DNA of 64,000 nucleotides from an uncultured Muribaculaceae bacterium. Lineage in GTDB: Bacteria > Bacteroidota > Bacteroidia > Bacteroidales > Muribaculaceae. Below the pieces are notes generated by a model. The model ran no database searches. It had not been told where the DNA came from and saw only the letters and a program-made list of their open reading frames with translations. Each line of letters starts with the position of its first letter. The first letter of the stretch is position 1. The stretch spans positions 1-64,000 of the forward strand of contig CALUIB010000002.1 of NCBI GenBank assembly GCA_944320595.1. Reading direction: 5' to 3'. A program made the position numbers and the translations under genes. Of this stretch, positions 33,168 through 40,808 are shown piece by piece.

Positions 33168-35558
33168 TCACTTTAACACCCGTATCTCTTTCAAATCTTC
33201 CAATTCCTTGAAAGACCTAATGCCATCGGGATGCTTAACGCTGAACTGATATATCTTATCTATTATCTGCTCGTCTTTTTTCAAAGGTTTGCCCCCCTCA
33301 TATAAGAAACGTTGCATTTTTATTCGCAACTCCCTTAAAAGATTATCCTTGCTTATAGTAGATACAACATTCTTAATTTGAGGACATAGAGCATCTATGT
33401 CGGCACCTGCATTTATTTTCATTAAGACATCACGACATTTGCCAAAATCCTTTACTGCAACAGCAATTTTGCCATAGTTATCTATTTTACTCCCATGCTG
33501 TCTATTATCGTCAATCCATTTCTTTATCTCATCTACTTGCGGAAACGACATCTCGGCTTTACTAATAAGCTCCATGTACCGGGCCGACTTGGCATTCAAA
33601 GCCGCATAGTTGACATTATCAGAGCCTGTTGGGGCAGGATCATCCGCATCCCTGCCAGCATTGCCAATAAGAGTTTTTTCGCCTGCAATCCCGTTGTTAG
33701 GAGTCCTGCCCATATCATTGCCGTTGATGAACCAGTGGCCGTTTTCACCGATGGTCACCTCTATTTTTTTATTGATGTACACGTGGCCATCCTCGCCTAT
33801 AGACACTTCCGGGTCGGGAACTTCTTGTGGCATATTAGGTGCAACCACGGCCTTTGAATTGGGCAAGAGGTCGCGATTATTCTCGACATACGCACCGATA
33901 ACAGCACAGCCACCCAAAACCAGCAAGACGAGCAGTATATTCAGCCAAAATCCCCATTTGTGCAGGAACATCGCCCCCTTTGAGGTACGCGACGCATATA
34001 CTGCTATATAGGAACTGTCGCCGTCTTTTTTATCTTTGTATAATTTAGCCTCAAGCTTGTACCGATGGTTACAGCTTTCTACTTTGACATCATCAGTTTT
34101 AGCATACTTTGACCAATTGTTCCATAGTGTAGCTGGCACTTCTACCTTTCCTTCGTAACAAGGATACTTTTTATTGCCACGATTGAACTCTGTTGGCTCT
34201 TTGGAATCACAACGTATTCCATAATAAGTCAACAGGTTAATATCATTTTCCTCGTCAAGAATGAAAGTCATGTCAAACTCGATACCCTTAGCCAAATCCA
34301 AGTCTTTCGGATCTTTGGCCGTTATATACACCGGGATAACCTTCACTTCCTTTTTTTGCACGGTAGGTTTCAATTCGTCAGCCCGATTCTGTTCTTCCCG
34401 CTTTCTGCCATTATTCGACTGCGGCTTTTTGTAGGAGAATGTGACTTCAAAGCCATTGTCTAAAGATTTTACTTCATCTTTATACACATTCTCGGGCAAT
34501 TTATCCCATTTAAGCTCCCATGTATCTTCAATTTGCTTGCCTTTTAAGGTAAATTCCAAAGGATTCGAGAGCCGCCCATTTGGCCATATTTTTTCCGCCG
34601 GTTGGTAACCTTCGGCAGCTCGGTTTTCCAAATAAACGGCTTTAAGCAATTCATTCATTACTTTATCCCGATTACTTTCGCCCTCCAAGCCTTTAAGAAT
34701 TATTTTTATCTTATAGTTTTGCTCCTTGTCCTCGAATTTCACTGTATAGTTGATGCGCTCGTTCACACGATCCACCTTACCCTCGGCAACTGCCTTTTCA
34801 AAATCCACTGTTATGGCCGCAGGCTTTTGATATGTGTAAGGCGGCTCAATTTTCATTGAGAACGCCTCGTCACCCTCTCGCACCAAGCCGTCTTGTTTCT
34901 TGCCATTCACATATATCTCAAACCTGGGGCGACGTGGGATTTCGAGCCGTGTCAGCTCGGGCGGATTGGTGCTGCCTACGGTGGAGAGTATCACTTTGCC
35001 GTAATCCACAAGCTCGGGATAGGCATAGTCGAGCATGAACTGGGACATTTTTTCTGGCGACATGGCAATGAATGCCTCTCCAGTACCGCTCAAATGGCGA
35101 GTGGGCAGCACACGGTCGATGAGCGTGTAGGGCGCAAGCAGCGAGTCAAACTCCGCTTGCGTCATTTCCCAATCATTCGCAAAATTCCACCCTTCAACGC
35201 CAGGATATTGGGTAAGGTGGTGCTGCTTGTAATGGTTAAACACCTCTTCTAACAGCGTGAACGGGCTTACCATCTTCCCCTCAGCATCGGCAAGCATCTT
35301 GCCATGCGGCATCTGCAGCTGTATGTTAAGTACCCCCTCACGGTTAGCCCCCGATGAACTAATGAGCCTTGAGGGGAACATGAGGCAATAATTACTCGAT
35401 TGCCCCTTATCGGTAATTATCAAGGCCAAATTTCCCTGCGCCATCGACGGCCATTTTGGGTCAATAACCGTCAACCCTGTGCCAATGCCGCCGATGCTCC
35501 TGACACCGCTCGACGAAACGGGGTTACCTGTTATTAATATTGCTATATTGTCTATCAT
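33168..35558 (-). CDS. large single-pass protein with N-terminal domain, beta modules and paralogous C-terminal domain
   Basis: A 796-residue protein. Residues 1-200 form a distinct domain (NIAILITGNPVSSSGVRSIG, FPSRLISSSG) that somewhat recalls the GTPase-associated GAP1-type N-terminal regions described in bacterial conflict systems; this is a memory-based suggestion only. Residues 210-525 contain beta-rich segments. A transmembrane helix lies at about 534-557 (KWGFWLNILLVLLVLGGCAV). Residues 660-796 match the soluble domain of the 190-residue neighbour. The region 34000-34900 is visibly more AT-rich than the flanking genes. I cannot name a function; a bridge between a cytosolic GTPase and the envelope would fit the context. 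Confidence 0.6.
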   Translation of the reverse strand: MIDNIAILITGNPVSSSGVRSIGGIGTGLTVIDPKWPSMAQGNLALIITDKGQSSNYCLMFPSRLISSSGANREGVLNIQLQMPHGKMLADAEGKMVSPFTLLEEVFNHYKQHHLTQYPGVEGWNFANDWEMTQAEFDSLLAPYTLIDRVLPTRHLSGTGEAFIAMSPEKMSQFMLDYAYPELVDYGKVILSTVGSTNPPELTRLEIPRRPRFEIYVNGKKQDGLVREGDEAFSMKIEPPYTYQKPAAITVDFEKAVAEGKVDRVNERINYTVKFEDKEQNYKIKIILKGLEGESNRDKVMNELLKAVYLENRAAEGYQPAEKIWPNGRLSNPLEFTLKGKQIEDTWELKWDKLPENVYKDEVKSLDNGFEVTFSYKKPQSNNGRKREEQNRADELKPTVQKKEVKVIPVYITAKDPKDLDLAKGIEFDMTFILDEENDINLLTYYGIRCDSKEPTEFNRGNKKYPCYEGKVEVPATLWNNWSKYAKTDDVKVESCNHRYKLEAKLYKDKKDGDSSYIAVYASRTSKGAMFLHKWGFWLNILLVLLVLGGCAVIGAYVENNRDLLPNSKAVVAPNMPQEVPDPEVSIGEDGHVYINKKIEVTIGENGHWFINGNDMGRTPNNGIAGEKTLIGNAGRDADDPAPTGSDNVNYAALNAKSARYMELISKAEMSFPQVDEIKKWIDDNRQHGSKIDNYGKIAVAVKDFGKCRDVLMKINAGADIDALCPQIKNVVSTISKDNLLRELRIKMQRFLYEGGKPLKKDEQIIDKIYQFSVKHPDGIRSFKELEDLKEIRVLK

Positions 35559-35573
35559 ATTACTAAGTCTTAT

Positions 35574-37724
35574 TTAGAAAACCTTTTGATTAAGAACTTT
35601 ATCAACCATTTTCTCGAGGAACGAATAGTCGCGTATGGCAAGCGTGTTCTCGGTAATCACGTTCATAAGCTTGTCGGAGTCGGAATGGTCGTAGTCGAAC
35701 GTGCCGCCCACGTGGAACTTGCCGAGGCTGAAGGTGTATAGCTTTGGCTTAAAGCCGGTGGCCTCGTTGATGTGGGCAGCCTTTGGCTGGCAAAGCTCGT
35801 AAACCTTCCTCATACTTAGCGAATAGGTGGCTTTGCACTCCTGAACGTCGCGATTAGCATGCTCCATCACATCCCACTTGGTGGCAATGAAGTGCAGCGC
35901 ATCCACCTGTTTCATTATTTCGGCATTAGCTGGGTCGCTCAGTATGTTTGCAATCTTCTGTATCACGGTCTTCTGTGCTACTTCGTATGTCACGGTATCG
36001 ACAATTTCGTTGCCCTCATCATCGATGCGTTTCACCTCCTTTGCATGTTCTATCACATTCACCGTGGGGTCGATGACTATGAAGAATATTTTGCGGTTCT
36101 TGTTACGGAACGACTCGGCCGCTATGGCATCCATGTCGGTCAGCGACAATTCCTTGTCGGGGTTCATGGCAATCTTGTCGAGGAACTGTTCCCCGGCAAG
36201 CTCTATCACGTTTATAAGGTGCTTTTTGCCATTGCTGTCGGTTGCTTTGCCGTGTATGCAGAAGAACTGTTCGTTCAGTGTGCGACCTGGCAGTATGTGG
36301 TTGTCGCGGTAGGCCGAAAGTATGTCGCCATATTCACCGGCGGCAATCGCATTGTTCCAGTCATACAGGTTGGAACCAAGCAGCCCCATCAGCACGCAGG
36401 TTTTACCCGTCGATGGCACCCCAAACAGGTAAACGTCGGTAATATCCTCTTGATTGAGCAATTCGCTATCGGTATAAGTCACCGCTATTGGATTACTCTT
36501 GACGAACGTGTCGCGGTTTTGCGCTTTGCTGAATGCCTCATACGTAGTAAGTCCGCGCTTGACAAGCTCATCGACCGAGACAATCTTGATGTTTATCAAG
36601 CCGAAAAGACGGCGGCGGTCGTAGGCCGACGGGTTATCTTCCATCTTGGCTATTTCAGCTTTTTTCAAGGTATTGCGGAAGTTTTCGGCATCGTCGAGGA
36701 TGGCCTGCGGCGCATCGAGGTGGTCGTTGATATACCGCTGCACGTCGAATATGTCACCGCGGTTTTTCACATCGAGCCACTCGTTGAGTGCAGCTTGCAG
36801 CCTGCGCGCCTCGTTGATATAGGAAGAATTAGGCACTTTCTTGATGAATTTCTTCAACAGGTCGGCATCAAGCTCCTCGGTGACCAATGCCCACAGATAC
36901 TCGTCGGCCTTGCGGAACAATTCGGTGCCGGGCTTTTGCTTGCGGATGAAATCCACAAGCGCATCGAAATCGTAGCGTATATCTTCAAGCTCGGCCTCGG
37001 CCATGCGGCTGCGTAACTCCGACAGCTGGTCATTGAATCCTTGCAGCATGGCAACGGGGAACCGCGAGCCATACTTGTTTATGAACTCCACCATCGCCTG
37101 TTCCTTGCGTTCCATGTCGGGAAGATATGTTTCGGGCATGGCGGCTATCCGCTCCCACTCCTCGATTAGCGGTTTCAGCTTTTCTCTTGCGATACGCCTC
37201 TGCAAATCATCAATGTCTCTTTTCCAAGCCGCCTTTTCTTCGTCGCTTAGCCGCTGGCTATACTTGGCAAGCAATGCCTCCATCTGCCGCAGCTTGTCCT
37301 CCATCTCAGCAACCGAGCCTTCATAAGCCCCCTTGGCAGCCTCCCAGCGGTTGACGGCAATCCCGTGCAATTTCTTCTCGGCTATGGCCTTGTAGTCAAC
37401 CGAGGCGGGAAAATCATTGATGAACTGCTCAAGCAGCGGTTCAAGTTGGTTGACATCGACAAACGGGTCGTTAAGCAGCGGGCTAATCTTTTCCCAAGCC
37501 GCCACCTCGCGTGGGTCGGGCAACTTCAGCCATTTTTCATACTCTTTGCCAATAGTGTCACGACGAGTAGCCGGCAAGCCCGGTAGTTCGTCGAGCGTAA
37601 TCTCCTTGGTCTGCAAGTAGTGCATTATCACTTCGTCGGGCTGGTCATTGCAATTCGCAATAAGGTAACTCCGCGAATCAGGAGTAAGTTTCACCAAATC
37701 TGGTCTTATAATTGGTCCTGGCAT
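35574..37724 (-). CDS. P-loop GTPase-like protein with N-terminal coiled coil
   Basis: A 716-residue protein. The N-terminal 330 residues are helical with strong coiled-coil character (EMEDKLRQMEALLAKYSQRL). A nucleotide-binding domain follows with Walker A GVPSTGKT (435-442) in VYLFGVPSTGKTCVLMGLLG, a possible G3-region IELAGEQFLDKI, and a possible G4 motif TKWD (IATKWDVME), so GTP is the more likely substrate. No membrane segment. It follows the four-helix membrane protein by 47 bp and precedes the 796-residue protein by 15 bp. It is a second NTPase of the operon beside the SrfC-like protein. Confidence 0.7.
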   Translation of the reverse strand: MPGPIIRPDLVKLTPDSRSYLIANCNDQPDEVIMHYLQTKEITLDELPGLPATRRDTIGKEYEKWLKLPDPREVAAWEKISPLLNDPFVDVNQLEPLLEQFINDFPASVDYKAIAEKKLHGIAVNRWEAAKGAYEGSVAEMEDKLRQMEALLAKYSQRLSDEEKAAWKRDIDDLQRRIAREKLKPLIEEWERIAAMPETYLPDMERKEQAMVEFINKYGSRFPVAMLQGFNDQLSELRSRMAEAELEDIRYDFDALVDFIRKQKPGTELFRKADEYLWALVTEELDADLLKKFIKKVPNSSYINEARRLQAALNEWLDVKNRGDIFDVQRYINDHLDAPQAILDDAENFRNTLKKAEIAKMEDNPSAYDRRRLFGLINIKIVSVDELVKRGLTTYEAFSKAQNRDTFVKSNPIAVTYTDSELLNQEDITDVYLFGVPSTGKTCVLMGLLGSNLYDWNNAIAAGEYGDILSAYRDNHILPGRTLNEQFFCIHGKATDSNGKKHLINVIELAGEQFLDKIAMNPDKELSLTDMDAIAAESFRNKNRKIFFIVIDPTVNVIEHAKEVKRIDDEGNEIVDTVTYEVAQKTVIQKIANILSDPANAEIMKQVDALHFIATKWDVMEHANRDVQECKATYSLSMRKVYELCQPKAAHINEATGFKPKLYTFSLGKFHVGGTFDYDHSDSDKLMNVITENTLAIRDYSFLEKMVDKVLNQKVF

Positions 37725-37771
37725 AATATTCTAATCGATTTTTGAATGTTAACATTTCTCCACATGGGCCG

Positions 37772-38818
37772 TCAGCAGATGTCGATGCCGCCGTCGTTAG
37801 TGAAGGTTCGTTTCTTGCGGCCGAATATCCCACCGCTCAGCGCGGTCACGCGGCGGCTGCGGCGAGTGGCGAAATAGGGGCACAACACAAGCAGCAGCAC
37901 CCCGGCGGTGTAGCACCACCCGGCGGTGGTGGCATGGGGAGTGCCATCGAAGTGCGACTGCAACTTCAGTTCATCGGTGTCGGCGGTGTACTCTCGTGGC
38001 ATCTGGTGCGATGTGAGCAACCCGTATTCCATGTTCAGCTCATACTTGGCACGGCTCGACGACAGCCGGGTAAGCTCCTCGGCGGCACCGTCGTAATACA
38101 GGGCAAGCCTCTTCGAGGCTGCATGGTAGTCATCGTATTTCGCATCGCTTATGCTGTTCACCACCGAGTCAACCTTCTCGGTGTAGGCACTGCGCAAGGC
38201 ACGATACTGCGGGCCAATGAGCGCATATTGCAGCACCTCGTCATAGGCCTGCGCAGCCTGGTTCAGCTCGTCCTGCGAGTAAGAGCGGTCCCACTTCAGC
38301 GAGTTGTCGCCCTTCCATGCAAGCAGCCGCTCCTTTGTCTCCTCGTCGGCCCCTAAGGTTTCATAAGTGGGCAGCGACTTTATGCTATTGTATATCTCGC
38401 CCATGTCGGCCTTCTCCTGCGCCTCGTATGCGGCAAAGATGCCCAGTATCGTCTCCCTGTCCTCCACTGCGTCGGTGTGCAACTGGTCTTTCACCGTGGT
38501 TATGTACTGGAAGTGGCGCGCCCAGCCGGTTGCAACGAAGAACACCACTACAAACACCACCAGCAACGTATATTCGGTCCACATCCACGCCTGCCGGTGA
38601 TTATATGCCTTCTTGGCCGTACACAGCAGCCACACAAATAACACGCACACCGCCGTCACAATGGCCGTGGTGACAATGGCCTCGGTAAAATTGCCGCTCA
38701 GCAGCTTGCTGCCGAGGTAAGTGGCAAACATCAGTATCACGAACCCCACCACCGTAAGCAAGTCGCCCACGGTGTAGGAGCCTTCTTTCTTCTTTTTATC
38801 ACGTTTAATCGTTGGCAT
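37772..38818 (-). CDS. multi-pass membrane protein of unknown function
   Basis: A 348-residue protein. A basic N-terminus (KRDKKKKEG) is followed by three hydrophobic helices within the first 115 residues (LTVVGFVILMFATYLGSKLL, AIVTTAIVTAVCVLFVWLL, YTLLVVFVVVFFVATGWARH). A soluble helical domain of about 190 residues comes next, then a fourth helix near the C-terminus (AGWCYTAGVLLLVLCPYFAT) and a basic tail ending GGIDIC. With four helices and a basic start inside, the large loop would lie on the periplasmic side. No family recognised. It is 27 bp after the membrane-anchored subtilase gene and could be its membrane partner. Confidence 0.65.
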   Translation of the reverse strand: MPTIKRDKKKKEGSYTVGDLLTVVGFVILMFATYLGSKLLSGNFTEAIVTTAIVTAVCVLFVWLLCTAKKAYNHRQAWMWTEYTLLVVFVVVFFVATGWARHFQYITTVKDQLHTDAVEDRETILGIFAAYEAQEKADMGEIYNSIKSLPTYETLGADEETKERLLAWKGDNSLKWDRSYSQDELNQAAQAYDEVLQYALIGPQYRALRSAYTEKVDSVVNSISDAKYDDYHAASKRLALYYDGAAEELTRLSSSRAKYELNMEYGLLTSHQMPREYTADTDELKLQSHFDGTPHATTAGWCYTAGVLLLVLCPYFATRRSRRVTALSGGIFGRKKRTFTNDGGIDIC

Positions 38819-38845
38819 GACTATTATTTTATCAATATGCTATTT

Positions 38846-40807
38846 TTAAATTGGTCGTTTGTTCTTGTTTACGCGGTCGTCTTTCCGCAGCAGCCTTATG
38901 TTTGACGCGTGGCCTTCATCGGGAGCGACCACCTGGTAGCCCACCTGCCCGTCGGAGTCCTTGAACACCCTTATCCGCTGAGTGACTATCCCATCGGGCG
39001 CATCGGGCGACTTTATGGGCGGGATAATGTCGAGGAATGCCTCGTCGGTTCCCCAGCGGACGTTGAACCGGGCATTATACACCCTGTCCTCGCCCACCAC
39101 GTGCACCTCAAAGATTCCGTTATTGCGCGTCTCGAATATCAAGTAATCGTGAGCATAATACTTAAACTCGCTAGTCTCGATGCTGATGTAGGTAGATTGG
39201 TCGGTCTTTTTCCACAGCCCGGTGGGGTCGGCCTTGAAGTCGTCCCATGCCGACATATTCTTCTTCACGGCATCGAGTGCGGGCCTTATTTGCAGCAGCG
39301 GGCCTATCGAGTCGTTGGCCAGCGGCCTGGCAGTGGTGTTGAGTATCTTTATTATCTCGGCGTTGGTAAGCGTCGGGTCGATGCTCTTCATCAGCGCCAC
39401 GGCCCCGGTGACAATGGGCGCGGCCATCGACGTGCCGCCCATCAATCCAAACTGCCGCCCAGGCACCGTGCTTATTATGTCAACGCCCGGTGCGGAAATC
39501 TGGCTGGCACGAATCTCATGCTGCTCGCCATCGACCGTGATGTCGAAGTTGCCGAAGTTGGAGAACGACGCCTTGTTGAGATTGGAATCGACAGCATCGA
39601 CGCGTATCACCGACTCGCTGCGCTTGGCAAAGTCCATCAGTTCAAACAGGTTCTCGTTGCCCGATGCCCACACAATGGTGCAATAGTTGCGGTCGAGCAT
39701 ATCCGACACATAGTCCCAACAGCCTTGCAGCCGCTTTTGGCTAGCTTTCCACCGGCGCACCTGCTCCTCGATGGGTATATCCTCCTCGGCCAAAAAGCCG
39801 AGCGACGCGTTTATCACATTGGCACCGTTGTGCAAGGCATAAAGTACACAGCCAACGATAGTGAACGAGTTTGGAGTCCGGCCCAGGCTGATGGGCATGA
39901 ACGAGCAACCGGGAGCCACGCCAGCCGTACCTATGCCGTTGATTTGCGCACCTATAAGCCCCAGCACGTGGGTGCCGTGCGCATCTTGAGCCGTGGGGGG
40001 CAGCACGTAGGTGGTGCCGTTTTCTACCGATACGGGGTTCACAATCTTCATGCCCCAAAAGTCGGGGTGCGTCAAGTCGAAATAACTGTCAATGACGGCC
40101 ACCTTCACCCCCGGGTCGCCGGTGGTCACATCCCACGCCTCGGGTGCAAGCACCTCGCGCAGGTGCCACGAGGCAGCAGGTTCCTTCATGGCCGGGTCGG
40201 GTATCTCCTTTACCAAGCCGAAGATTTCAACCACATCGATGTAGAAAGCCACGTCGGTTATCTGCTCGGGCAACTGGGTGCGCACCTGCTCGCGTTTCTC
40301 CTCGGGCACGGCAAGCAGTACCATCTGCGTAGCCTCGTCGGCTATCTCCACATTGCAGTCGGGGTAGAGAGACGAGAATTCTTCCACAAACCGCGGCATG
40401 GCCGGGTTGGCTTGGCTCTTCGACTGGTCGATGATGACAAACAGGTGCCTACCATCTATCTGCCCTATGCCGCCGGGGTCGTCGATAATGTCGCCGGGGT
40501 CGGGCATGAACGGCTTGGGTGGATTCTTAACCGGCTGCCGGTCGGGGGGCGTATTGTCGGGCACGGTATCGTGAATCCAGTCATCGCCGGGATTGTATAA
40601 TACAGGTTTTTCGGGGTTGCCACCTGGCTGCTTGTCATCGCAGCTGCGCGGCAGGGTGGTGAGCAGCAACAGCAGCAGCATGAACAGAACCAGCGAGAAC
40701 AGGAACCCAAGCGTGCGACCCAGGCAGCCAAGACAGCCCCACGGTTTCCAGAAAGGATAATGGGGGCGATGCGTCTGCCCTGCCCCCAACAAGAAATATT
40801 TCTTCAT
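38846..40807 (-). CDS. membrane-anchored subtilisin-like (S8) protease
   Basis: A 653-residue protein. A transmembrane helix at about 33-52 (TLGFLFSLVLFMLLLLLLTT) is followed by a proline-rich linker. A pro-domain-like region (about 120-195, FVIIDQSKSQANPAMPRFVE to ITDVAFYIDVV) matches that of the other subtilase in the operon. The S8 domain has Asp240 (AVIDSYFDL), His277 (AHGTHVLGL), Asn in WASGNENL, and Ser460 (GGTSMAAP), so all catalytic residues are present. The C-terminal beta-rich tail also matches the paralogue and ends RVNKNKRPI. It begins 1 bp after the SrfC-like gene. The helix and the charge pattern suggest a membrane-tethered protease; the side is not certain. Confidence 0.88.
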   Translation of the reverse strand: MKKYFLLGAGQTHRPHYPFWKPWGCLGCLGRTLGFLFSLVLFMLLLLLLTTLPRSCDDKQPGGNPEKPVLYNPGDDWIHDTVPDNTPPDRQPVKNPPKPFMPDPGDIIDDPGGIGQIDGRHLFVIIDQSKSQANPAMPRFVEEFSSLYPDCNVEIADEATQMVLLAVPEEKREQVRTQLPEQITDVAFYIDVVEIFGLVKEIPDPAMKEPAASWHLREVLAPEAWDVTTGDPGVKVAVIDSYFDLTHPDFWGMKIVNPVSVENGTTYVLPPTAQDAHGTHVLGLIGAQINGIGTAGVAPGCSFMPISLGRTPNSFTIVGCVLYALHNGANVINASLGFLAEEDIPIEEQVRRWKASQKRLQGCWDYVSDMLDRNYCTIVWASGNENLFELMDFAKRSESVIRVDAVDSNLNKASFSNFGNFDITVDGEQHEIRASQISAPGVDIISTVPGRQFGLMGGTSMAAPIVTGAVALMKSIDPTLTNAEIIKILNTTARPLANDSIGPLLQIRPALDAVKKNMSAWDDFKADPTGLWKKTDQSTYISIETSEFKYYAHDYLIFETRNNGIFEVHVVGEDRVYNARFNVRWGTDEAFLDIIPPIKSPDAPDGIVTQRIRVFKDSDGQVGYQVVAPDEGHASNIRLLRKDDRVNKNKRPI

Positions 40808-40808
40808 A

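Noticed and set aside
38909-40600. 563-codon plus-strand frame opposite the membrane-anchored subtilase
   Set aside because: Antisense shadow of a gene with a complete catalytic triad.
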